In this document: one piece after another, positions 9,365-16,379 of the stretch
Position numbering within the stretch: the first letter of the stretch is position 1
Layout of the letters: every line of letters starts with the position of its first letter
Origin: a delta proteobacterium NaphS2
GTDB lineage: Bacteria; Desulfobacterota; DSM-4660; Desulfatiglandales; Desulfatiglandaceae
Length of the DNA stretch: 64,000 bases
Direction of reading: 5' to 3'
Assembly: GCA_000179315.1 (NCBI GenBank)
Contig: ADZZ01000348.1
Coordinates: 1-64,000, forward strand
Notes under the pieces: generated by a model
The model's input: only the letters and a program-made list of their open reading frames with translations
Told to the model about the DNA's origin: nothing
Database searches by the model: none
Position numbers and translations under genes: made by a program

Positions 9365-9614
9365 GGAAAGTGGCCAATTCCTTGTATGGTGAAAACACCC
9401 GCGAAGGGAAAAAATGGGTATATGACCATCTGATGGCAATTTTGCAGGGCCGTGTTGGAAGAGTTATTGGAGGCATGAAACAGATTTTGAACAAAAGAAA
9501 AAAGTTAAAGAGCGGTCAGAAAAAAGCCTTGAGAGAAACCATCAAGTATTTTGAAAATCACCGCCAATGGATGCGCTATGATGAGTACCTGGCCTCTGGA
9601 TATCCGATAGGAAG
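9365..9614 (+). repeat. 250-bp direct repeat, right copy
   Basis: Matches 506-755. The left edge at 9365 is also the junction between the serine recombinase fragment and ISKra4 copy B. Confidence 0.9.
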
Positions 9615-9849
9615 CGGCGTCGTAGAGTCCACTTGCGGACACACCGTTAAAAAGCGAATGGAAGGAACAGGTCGCAGGTGGTCAATTAAAGGTGCCGAAT
9701 CCACGCTGCTTTTGCGGTCCGTCTATACCAGCAATGATTGGGATGCTTACTGGGAGAACCATCGTCAGCAGGAGCAAAAGCGGCAATACGGCAAAATCCT
9801 ACCGCTTTTGGCATGCTCCGACGATTTTTCCAAGAATAAAGCGGCATAG
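9365..9849 (+). pseudogene. ISKra4-family transposase, copy B (5' end missing)
   Basis: Starts inside the gene at WKVANSLYGENTREGK and runs to the natural C-terminus, including GSGVVESTCGHTVKKRM (end of the catalytic domain with the probable catalytic Glu) and ...SDDFSKNKAA. The N-terminal half, with the first catalytic Asp, is absent; the open frame upstream (9124-9364) is antisense serine recombinase sequence. Copy A and copy B together would rebuild one complete transposase with a 250-bp overlap. Confidence 0.85.
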
Positions 9850-9879
9850 AATCCCGACGAAAAAAGGTTACACTCATTT

Positions 9880-10386
9880 CGTTTCCACCATTTCTCTATT
9901 CCTGGGCATAGATGATGTGTCCTCACAACACTGTCACTCATGTGACGTCCTTTCCTCCGGTGGAATTACCCGCCTTCGCAGGTACTATGACGTCATCCGA
10001 CTTCCCCTGCCCCGTTTGCCATCCTTCCTTTATTATCGGTTGTTCGGCATACTCGCTTTTCAGCAAGAGAGCAGAGGACCTCCCGGGTTGCCGCATATTC
10101 GCAATGTCCGACATGCCATGGTCTCAGACCCCGGAGAGGCGCCATTGACTTGCCATTCGCCAATGGTCATTTTGACTTCCGTCTAAGTTAGAACGTCGTC
10201 CCTCTCAACTAATCCTTTAGAGGCTCAATCCCTTCAACCTTGCGGCTTACGGCCTATCGTCTCGCTGTCCTACGCTTAATCTCGGGGATTACTCCCGTCG
10301 ATCCAAGGTCTCGCTACCCGGTGGCTGGCCAGCCTTCCGGGACGGGATTCACACCCGCTAAAATATGCGACCTTGCCCGGCCGCAC
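9880..10386 (-). mobile_element. group II intron, 5' fragment (tentative)
   Basis: Read on the minus strand the segment begins GTGCGGCCGGGCAAGG at 10386, a group II-type 5' end, and continues with GC-rich sequence resembling the non-coding domain of bacterial introns (AATCCCGTCCCGG, GGTAGCGAGACCTTGG). No reverse transcriptase remains; it ends near the ISKra4 copy at about 9870. It is placed 17 bases past the CCA end of the tRNA-Pro fragment. The several short open frames here on the plus strand are not convincing genes. Confidence 0.4.
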
Positions 10387-10402
10387 AACTAGTTGATTTT
10401 AC

Positions 10403-10452
<50 letters not shown>

Positions 10453-10712
10453 AAAACAACACAACAAAATGTCGTTTAAATATTTGAATTTACAGCAGTT
10501 CTTCGTCCGCCCTGGTTCGATTTCCTGTGTTGCATGCCGTGCATAAGTTGCATGATTTCAATAGCTTTGCATACACGCGGTTCAAAAGGGTCGCAAATAG
10601 GTCGCAAATCATAAACGGCGAAATGAGCATCAGCACTGCCTCAAACAGAGTTTCTGGAATGAAAGTCATGCTCTGAATTGATTTCGGGAACACTGCCGTC
10701 ATTTTCCTTATA

Positions 10713-10931
10713 TTATCGGTCCTCACGCAGCTTGTTCACATAATCCTGACCGTCCTCCCCGTCCCAAAGACCCTTTCCCGCCCCATACAGGGCTGACCAA
10801 TCATGAACTGATTTTGATTTCAGGCTCTTGATTTTCAGTTGCTTCGCCAAGACTTCCATCAGTTTGATGTGATCATCGAGTGAAAGGGCTGCCGCCTGTT
10901 TTTCGATATTTTGTATTTCGAGTTGAGTCAT
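10713..10931 (-). CDS. orphan antitoxin-like small protein
   Basis: About 72 residues: an acidic, helical N-terminus (LEIQNIEKQAAALSLDDHIK) and a C-terminus DWSALYGAGKGLWDGEDGQD, a pattern seen in antitoxins paired with PIN-domain (VapC) toxins. GAGGAG lies six bases before the ATG at 10931, so this start is preferred to the TTG at 10952. A VapC-type gene would be expected directly downstream (below 10713) but no PIN motif is visible there, and the tRNA scar follows after 260 bases. The toxin was probably lost. Confidence 0.6.
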   Translation of the reverse strand: MTQLEIQNIEKQAAALSLDDHIKLMEVLAKQLKIKSLKSKSVHDWSALYGAGKGLWDGEDGQDYVNKLREDR

Positions 10932-11122
10932 CAAGGGCTCCTCAATTGGCAAAGGCGATTGGTTTTGAGCGATCGGCCTTTTTGGGCCATCGGGCTCCGA
11001 AAGATTTCGTCCGGGGATGGAACGCGGCTCTACCGCCAGCTAATTTCAGCTTACACCGCCCAATTATTTGGACTCATCTGGCTGTCCGCACTCCTCCACA
11101 TGGAGCCTTTATGCGCAGGGAA

Positions 11123-11485
11123 CTATACGCAATGCTCGGGATCGATGTCGAGAATCAGGGCAATGGCCTTTTTGACAAGGCTAATTTCGTTTTCAGAAAT
11201 GGCGCCGATCCGTTCCATGAAACGATCATGACTGATCGCCCTGAGCTGAAAGCAGTCAATTGCGGATTTCTTCCGTAATCCGTTGATGTCGTCCGGTTGA
11301 AGAGATACAAAAAAAGGATTTTTCGCCCAATTGGAAGCCCAGCCGGTGACCGGGACAACGATCGCGAGCCGCAGGTGCTTCTCATGCCCCTCGTTCAGCA
11401 CCACTACGGGTCTTTTCTTCCGAATTTCGTCCACAATGGTGGGATCAAGATTGACCCAATAGATGTCACCGGCTTTCAAAATCAT
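11123..11485 (-). CDS. PemK/MazF-type mRNA interferase toxin
   Basis: 120 residues. The N-terminal GDIYWVNLDPTIVDEIRKKRPVVVLN is the hallmark beta-strand/loop of PemK/MazF endoribonucleases; VVPVTGW and the Asp-rich middle follow. These toxins cut mRNA at short motifs until neutralised by the partner. The start overlaps the last twenty bases of the antitoxin gene. Length and motifs look complete. Such pairs commonly stabilise mobile islands, in keeping with the location next to the tRNA scar. Confidence 0.85.
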   Translation of the reverse strand: MILKAGDIYWVNLDPTIVDEIRKKRPVVVLNEGHEKHLRLAIVVPVTGWASNWAKNPFFVSLQPDDINGLRKKSAIDCFQLRAISHDRFMERIGAISENEISLVKKAIALILDIDPEHCV

Positions 11486-11708
11486 CTCCTTCTATGGACT
11501 CGAATACATTTTCATGGGGCTCAGCCCCAATCATCTCCATGGCCGCCTGGCGTATTTTCTCCCGAAGCCGCTTTCGATCCTCTTTCATCTTGTTTTCGAT
11601 GGCTTGGCGCACATAATCGCTCAAGCTTTTGTAATGCAAATCTCTGCAGGCAAGCTTAATAAAGTCGTAATGTGCTTTATCTATCTGAATTTTGGTTGGA
11701 ATGAGCAT
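11466..11708 (-). CDS. antitoxin partner of the PemK toxin (CopG/MazE-like)
   Basis: 80 residues: an N-terminal ribbon-helix-helix-like stretch (KIQIDKAHYDFIKLACRDLHYKSLSDYVRQAI) and an acidic C-terminus (ENVFESIEGDDFESR) suited to wrap the toxin. GGAGG lies about seven bases before the ATG. First gene of a two-gene operon with the toxin overlapping its end; antitoxins of this type usually repress their own promoter, and the region 11709-11896 would hold it. Confidence 0.75.
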   Translation of the reverse strand: MLIPTKIQIDKAHYDFIKLACRDLHYKSLSDYVRQAIENKMKEDRKRLREKIRQAAMEMIGAEPHENVFESIEGDDFESR

Positions 11709-11896
11709 GGTAGCCTCCTGAAGATTTTAAATTAAGGTACCATTGAAAGGACCCGTCGTCAAGGGTAATTCTATTGCCCCAAAATTCAGGGTCAAAACAT
11801 TTCCGCATACCCAAATGCCTTCTCAAATCACTCAGCCATCGTTGACACGCCGAGCGTCCTCGCCCAATGGAAGCTTTAATTTTGCTTCGATTGTTA

Positions 11897-13303
11897 TCAT
11901 GCATCCTGAAATCCGCGGGCGATCACGGCAAGAAGTGTTTCTCTGCTGTTCAATTCCTTCCCCTGATCCAGTACACGGTCAAGAAGAGACTTCAAAACCT
12001 TCCCCACTTTTGGCCCCGGAGCGATTCTCAACACCGCCATTACGTCTTTTCCCGTGACCGCCAGATCTGTCACGGAAAAGGATCCTTCATAGCTCTCCAC
12101 CTCAAAGGCGTGTACGATGTTCTTTAGATCAGCAATGGCCATGGGTCTTTTTGCCAGGTTTGCCTGGCTGTCTGCCAGCCGGAGGCGGAGGAAGTCCCTG
12201 AAATCGATGTCGTGTTCATGCAGGGTCTTGAGCATCCTACGGGCAGCCTTTGGGGTGATTCCTTCCATAGCCCTCATATGCAATCCAACAAGGGTCGAGA
12301 CATGGTCGATATCGCTGTTGCTGAATCGCAGGAGGCCCATCTCTTCCCTGGCCGCTTCGCTCCCGGCTCCGGCATGTCCGTAGAAGGTATGGTGCCCTTT
12401 CTCGGGATTGTATTCGTATACCAGTGGCTTTCCCACATCGTGGAGATATCCTGCTAATTTTAGAAGGGGATACCGGATGGATACGGCATCTCCACAGATC
12501 ATCAGATGGTCGAAAACATCCTCCAGGTGGTGCGGGCCGTGGGCATGACTGTAACATTTTTCCATAGACGGAAAGATGTATTGCAGCACCCCGATATCAT
12601 GAAGCGCGTAAAAGAATCTGGAAGCCCTCCTGATCTTCATGGCCTTCATAATCTCAATCCTGACACGATCCGGCGCCACATGATCCCGCACATAATGGCC
12701 GCATTCTTTCAACGCTTTAAATGTCTGAGGATCAAAGCTGCCATCGATCCGGGCAAGAAACCGGCAAGCACGCACAATTCGGTTTGGGTCCTCGTAGATC
12801 CGTTCCATCGGATTCCCCACAAACCGGATTCTCCGTTTCTTCAAGTCCTCCCGCCCATTGTGGGGATCGATGAGAGCGCCGGATTGATCGCAGAAGGCCA
12901 TGGCATTGATGGTAAGATCCCGACGACTCAAGTCCTCTTCAATGGCTTCCACAAAGGTCACCTGGCAGGCCTTGTCATCAAGCCCTAGGTACCGGTCTTG
13001 ACGGAAAGTTGACACCTCGTAACCTGCCACCAGCACCACACCAAAGGCCTTCCCTACGGTTTTAACCGGATAACCTTCGAAAAGAACCTCGATTTCTTCC
13101 GGTGTAGCACTGGTCACGATATCTACGTCCGCAGGGGCCTTTCCGATAAGCATATCCCGGACCGCGCCGCCCACCACGTAGGTTTCATAGCCGTGTTGAC
13201 AAAGCCTTTTTATAATTCTTGGATAACCCATTATCTGTTCGATCTTTCGGGCACTTACTCCATAAAATAGGCGCAATGGATTTGACATCTCACCGGATTT
13301 CAC
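11897..13303 (-). CDS. cca: CCA tRNA nucleotidyltransferase with HD domain
   Basis: Up to 468 residues. The nucleotidyltransferase head shows VVGGAVRDMLIG, the metal-binding pair in DVDIVTSATPEE, and RRDLTINAMAF; the tRNA-binding helical part follows (RIVRACRFLAR), then an HD phosphohydrolase motif in AGYLHDVGKPLVYE. It adds or repairs the 3' CCA of tRNAs. Several starts are possible: GTG at 13303, ATG at 13288 (MSNPLRL) or ATG at 13231 (MGYPRII), and none has a strong ribosome binding site. A CCA enzyme is usually chromosomal, so either this stretch is not part of a mobile island or it is cargo that protects tRNAs. Confidence 0.9.
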   Translation of the reverse strand: MKSGEMSNPLRLFYGVSARKIEQIMGYPRIIKRLCQHGYETYVVGGAVRDMLIGKAPADVDIVTSATPEEIEVLFEGYPVKTVGKAFGVVLVAGYEVSTFRQDRYLGLDDKACQVTFVEAIEEDLSRRDLTINAMAFCDQSGALIDPHNGREDLKKRRIRFVGNPMERIYEDPNRIVRACRFLARIDGSFDPQTFKALKECGHYVRDHVAPDRVRIEIMKAMKIRRASRFFYALHDIGVLQYIFPSMEKCYSHAHGPHHLEDVFDHLMICGDAVSIRYPLLKLAGYLHDVGKPLVYEYNPEKGHHTFYGHAGAGSEAAREEMGLLRFSNSDIDHVSTLVGLHMRAMEGITPKAARRMLKTLHEHDIDFRDFLRLRLADSQANLAKRPMAIADLKNIVHAFEVESYEGSFSVTDLAVTGKDVMAVLRIAPGPKVGKVLKSLLDRVLDQGKELNSRETLLAVIARGFQDA

Positions 13304-13343
13304 ATGGAATGCTGGTGAAGGGCCTTAGCGTTTTTTTTGGTGA

Positions 13344-13616
13344 TCAGAAGTCGCTTCCGCTTTGAAAGATCAAGAGTGTGGCTCGTGGGGGAGGCTCTTC
13401 AGGTCTTTCTTCAGGAACATCAAGAAGTTCTTTAGGCTCTCCACGGACTTCTTTAATTGCATTTTCGATTTCCAGGGCAGCCGTGTCGACAAGATAGCGC
13501 TCATCTATTCCGAGCCCATATTGATCCCGAAAGAATGCCGTTTCAGATTCGGTTTGGTCCGGTTCAAAGTCCTCCTCCAACAAGATGTTCTCCAATTCGG
13601 AATATTCGTTTGTCAT
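13344..13616 (-). CDS. small acidic protein of unknown function
   Basis: 90 residues, very acidic and proline-rich at the end (PEERPEEPPPRATLL), no domain I recognise. AAGGAG lies seven bases before the ATG, and the gene is 41 bases upstream of cca on the same strand, so they may be co-transcribed. Nothing else can be said from sequence. Confidence 0.55.
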   Translation of the reverse strand: MTNEYSELENILLEEDFEPDQTESETAFFRDQYGLGIDERYLVDTAALEIENAIKEVRGEPKELLDVPEERPEEPPPRATLLIFQSGSDF

Positions 13617-13886
13617 GGCAGATCTCCTTTCTCCTGTACTTGGTCAATTTGCAGTGGTGCAAAAGAGAGTGGGTCACAATGCTCCCCTCTTTCTGTATGG
13701 TCTATCAAAGATTCAACTTGTTAATCGACCTGTGAAAAAAAAGACGATCTCTTTACAATACCCCTCATTCTGAGATAAAGAGAACTGCCTCACTCAAAAC
13801 ACGATACACCCGAGAGCTGAGTAGGATTATGGATTTGGAAATGACTATGACAGACGGCGAAGGAGGATAAGCTGCAATCCTGGGGT

Positions 13887-14741
13887 TCAAAAAGCGCTTA
13901 CTGGAAAGGTGAATTCCCGTCCTATCTCGTCGTAACCGGTCAGGATAATGGCGATTCGAGTTTCCGATCCAAGAATCAAATTCTTGAGCGAAACACCGCT
14001 AGCGGGGGTTCGGATAAGAAACACTTGAGAGTTGCCCTTAAGAGTAATTTTTCGATCGAGGACACCTTCAATTTCCCTGGATGTACCTTTAGGCACTTTC
14101 CAGGCGAAAAGGGTGATCAGATCAGCATGTCGGTTTTCCGTTGTAATCTTCATTCGATAACCGGTGAGGGTGGCGGCCACACAATTGTTTTCTCTGACCT
14201 CTATCAACATTCCCTCTTCATCTGATTTCATAACAACGGCCCCCAGCTTTGGACCCATGCTCAATCGCCGCAACTTCCGAATTTTGTCTTCTGGGAACTC
14301 TATTAAGAGATAAAAAACATACCCGGCCGGGGTCTGCTGAACGTGTGATTTCAAGATATTTTGCTGAACAGACCAGAGGAACCACTGGGAAGAATATGAT
14401 AGTCGTTCCCTGAGTTGGTGATGTGAACGGTGGAGATTTCCGGAAATGATGGTTTCATGCTTGAGTTCGTAGTCTGCCCCCATTGCCTGGAGGATCTCTG
14501 ACAGAGCTGAATAGAGTGCCTGCTTTCTGGCTGGTTCGATGGATTGGCAAGGATTCGAGATCCCGACAAAACAGCCCTCTGGAATACTGCTGATCCATTG
14601 AGGATACCCAATTGAGCCAATAACCGCTTCCTCGACTTCCTTGGTCGCGGCTAATGGCAATCCCTGGTCGCACCAAACCGATCCGCCCAGGGGCACGAAA
14701 ATTAGCACAAAACATGCCCCTATCACGCCAATAACTCTCAT
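13887..14741 (-). CDS. secreted LPP20-like protein
   Basis: 284 residues. An N-terminal hydrophobic stretch (IGVIGACFVLIFVPLGGSVWC) is a signal peptide, ending in a Cys that might be a lipobox. The region around EPARKQALYSALSEILQAMGADYELK, then LSYSSQWFLWSVQQNILKS, resembles the LPP20-type fold of envelope proteins that react to membrane stress. The C-terminal third is beta-rich. It follows 14754-15386 by only twelve bases and the two probably form an operon. Exact role unknown. Confidence 0.65.
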   Translation of the reverse strand: MRVIGVIGACFVLIFVPLGGSVWCDQGLPLAATKEVEEAVIGSIGYPQWISSIPEGCFVGISNPCQSIEPARKQALYSALSEILQAMGADYELKHETIISGNLHRSHHQLRERLSYSSQWFLWSVQQNILKSHVQQTPAGYVFYLLIEFPEDKIRKLRRLSMGPKLGAVVMKSDEEGMLIEVRENNCVAATLTGYRMKITTENRHADLITLFAWKVPKGTSREIEGVLDRKITLKGNSQVFLIRTPASGVSLKNLILGSETRIAIILTGYDEIGREFTFPVSAF

Positions 14742-14753
14742 GGCCTACACCTC

Positions 14754-15386
14754 CTACCGGAGTCTCTTAAGGAGTTTCTGGACCTTTTGCGCGGCTTCTT
14801 CATCCTTTTGCTGGATCGCTTTTTCAAGGAGTCTTTGTGCTGCATCGGTCTTGGCTTTCACGTAGTCCGATCTGGAAATCTCTACCTGAACCCAGGCGCT
14901 GTATTTCAAAGACTGACTTATAGGATCCAGAATTTTCTCACAATAAATCTCATGCTGTCTGATCCCGCTGATCTTGATATTGTCCACGGTCCAAGCCACC
15001 GCATCGGTGACATACCGCCCAAGGTCGCTTTCGGTCCGGTTCTGACCGTGGATTGCGCTGCTGAACTCACTCCTCGCTTTGATTTGAATCGATTCCAGCA
15101 GATTCTTTGTCGCCTCGCTTCTGGCAAGCCTCAAAGTGAGGGCATAATCCGCCCCTCCCATGACTCCGCCAGTGTAAACGAAAGCCCCATCTTGCTCGCA
15201 GAAGGTCTGCTTTGTCGTCCAATTCGGTCGGCCATCCTGGCCGGTTTTTTCCACAACTACCGGACGACGATGATTTTCAACCGTGAGCGCTGTTTGTTTT
15301 GGCGCTATCCCGGCGCAACATACATACGGAAGAAACACAATGCAAATCACCAGCAGGTCAAGTGTATATAATTTGGCTCTTTTCAT
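14754..15386 (-). CDS. secreted protein of unknown function, LPP20-like
   Basis: About 210 residues with a signal peptide (LYTLDLLVICIVFLPYVCCAG). The middle, LARSEATKNLLESIQIKARSEF followed by DAVAWTVDNIKISG, has the alternating pattern of LPP20/FlgT-N-like domains; the end is a charged helix (KTDAAQRLLEKAIQQKDEEA). AAGGAGG sits seven bases before the ATG at 15386, so that start is preferred over 15470. First gene of a two-gene unit with 13887-14741; likely periplasmic or outer-membrane associated. Confidence 0.65.
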   Translation of the reverse strand: MKRAKLYTLDLLVICIVFLPYVCCAGIAPKQTALTVENHRRPVVVEKTGQDGRPNWTTKQTFCEQDGAFVYTGGVMGGADYALTLRLARSEATKNLLESIQIKARSEFSSAIHGQNRTESDLGRYVTDAVAWTVDNIKISGIRQHEIYCEKILDPISQSLKYSAWVQVEISRSDYVKAKTDAAQRLLEKAIQQKDEEAAQKVQKLLKRLR

Positions 15387-15460
15387 CTCAACACCTCCTT
15401 GCATATCATTGAAAACACTATTTGATATTTTTAAATGATCATATATTATCATAAAAGCTA

Positions 15461-15490
15461 TGTCAAGCAAATATTCTTTTGTGGTATAAT
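15461..15490 (+). promoter_or_regulatory. extended -10 promoter of the XRE gene
   Basis: TATAAT at 15485-15490 is preceded by TGG (15482-15484), an extended -10 element, 20 bases before the start codon. The -35 region is poor (TGTCAA at 15461-15466). Confidence 0.5.
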
Positions 15491-15510
15491 TTCTTGATAA
15501 ATGCTAATAG

Positions 15511-15792
15511 ATGATGATTATGAAGAATAGATATTTGCCAGATGAATACCTGAAAGACTTGGGGCTCAGGCTGAAGATTATCCGGACGTTCTTGCACCTG
15601 GATCAGAGAAGAATGTCCGACATCTTGAAGACGGGCCAATCGCAGATATCAAAAATCGAGTCCGGCCGCGCTGCGCCGACCCTTTTTCAACTGCGTACCA
15701 TCAAGAATCTGGCTGATGAAAATGATTACCTTCGCGAAAACCTGACATGGGAATGGATACTCGATGGGAAAGGGAAAGGGATTATCGGGTAA
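15511..15792 (+). CDS. XRE-family helix-turn-helix regulator
   Basis: 93 residues with an HTH_3 core: LGLRLKIIRTFLHLDQRRMSDILKTGQSQISKIESGRAAP. The C-terminus (WEWILDGKGKG) is the short tail common in phage-type regulators. Divergent from the secreted-protein pair, with only 124 bases between, so it may control both. Several ATG codons lie at the start (15511, 15514, 15520) and no clear ribosome binding site; the transcript may be nearly leaderless. Confidence 0.75.
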   Translation: MMIMKNRYLPDEYLKDLGLRLKIIRTFLHLDQRRMSDILKTGQSQISKIESGRAAPTLFQLRTIKNLADENDYLRENLTWEWILDGKGKGIIG

Positions 15793-15859
15793 CGAAATCC
15801 TCTCATTGAGCAGTTCCGTCTCTTTCTCCTGATGCTTATCATAGATATCAACCTTCAGG

Positions 15860-15904
15860 GCCGGTTCCCTTATAAAGACAAAGGGAACGGCTCCAAAAGT
15901 TTTT
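15860..15904 (+). terminator. intrinsic terminator
   Basis: GCCGGTTCCCTT (15860-15871) pairs with AAGGGAACGGC (15881-15891), followed a few bases later by a run of T. Lies between the XRE gene and the HU gene. Confidence 0.6.
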
Positions 15905-16023
15905 TCCTATATGACACGAAATCAGGAAATACCAATTTACTTACTGTACAAGAAGATAGAATTTTACTAACTTTCCGGTCTCAAAATCTCTAATCCGCAA
16001 AAAGCTTCCAAGGAGTGCTGCTC

Positions 16024-16311
16024 TTGACCATTACCAAAAACAAATTGATTGACGCGGTAGATGAAAAAACTGAACTTCCCAAGAAAACAGCCACATCCGC
16101 CGTTGAATCGCTGTTTGAAATTATCAAAAGAACCCTGGTATCCGGCGAAGATGTACTAATCTCCGGTTTTGGCAAATTCGTGGTGAAAGACAAAAAGAAA
16201 CGAAAAGGAAGAAACCCCGAGACCGGCAAGGGCCTGATTCTTGATGCAAGGCGAATTGTTTCTTTCAAATGCTCCAACAAACTGCGCGATAAAATGAATG
16301 ATTCGCATTAA
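16024..16311 (+). CDS. HU/IHF-family DNA-bending protein
   Basis: 95 residues in the usual HU/IHF length: TITKNKLIDAVDEKTELPKK at the start, SGEDVLISGFGKFVVKDKKKRKGRNPETGK in the arm (with the proline-containing tip) and a C-terminal helix. It bends DNA as a dimer. AAGGAG (16010-16015) is eight bases before the TTG at 16024, preferred over the GTG that overlaps the site. Sixty-eight bases upstream of polB in the same direction. A second protein of this family is encoded at 45998-46279. Confidence 0.88.
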   Translation: MTITKNKLIDAVDEKTELPKKTATSAVESLFEIIKRTLVSGEDVLISGFGKFVVKDKKKRKGRNPETGKGLILDARRIVSFKCSNKLRDKMNDSH

Positions 16312-16379
16312 AGACACTTTTGATGCCACTTACTGTTTGAGAAAAGTAACGGCTCAATCGCAAATCGCGGGATCAGATT

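Noticed and set aside
9908-10186. Two overlapping open frames in the 9.9-10.2 kb region
   Set aside because: They are read over the presumed group II intron RNA on the other strand; such frames are often annotated but lack starts and family support.
10490-10726. 78-residue frame as an integrase tail next to the tRNA scar
   Set aside because: Neither this frame nor the one ending HRKSNQGGRRTAVNSNI shows the HxxR or Tyr motif of an integrase.
11677-11904. 75-residue minus-strand frame between the antitoxin and cca
   Set aside because: It overlaps the antitoxin start and the cca end and lacks a ribosome binding site; composition looks random.
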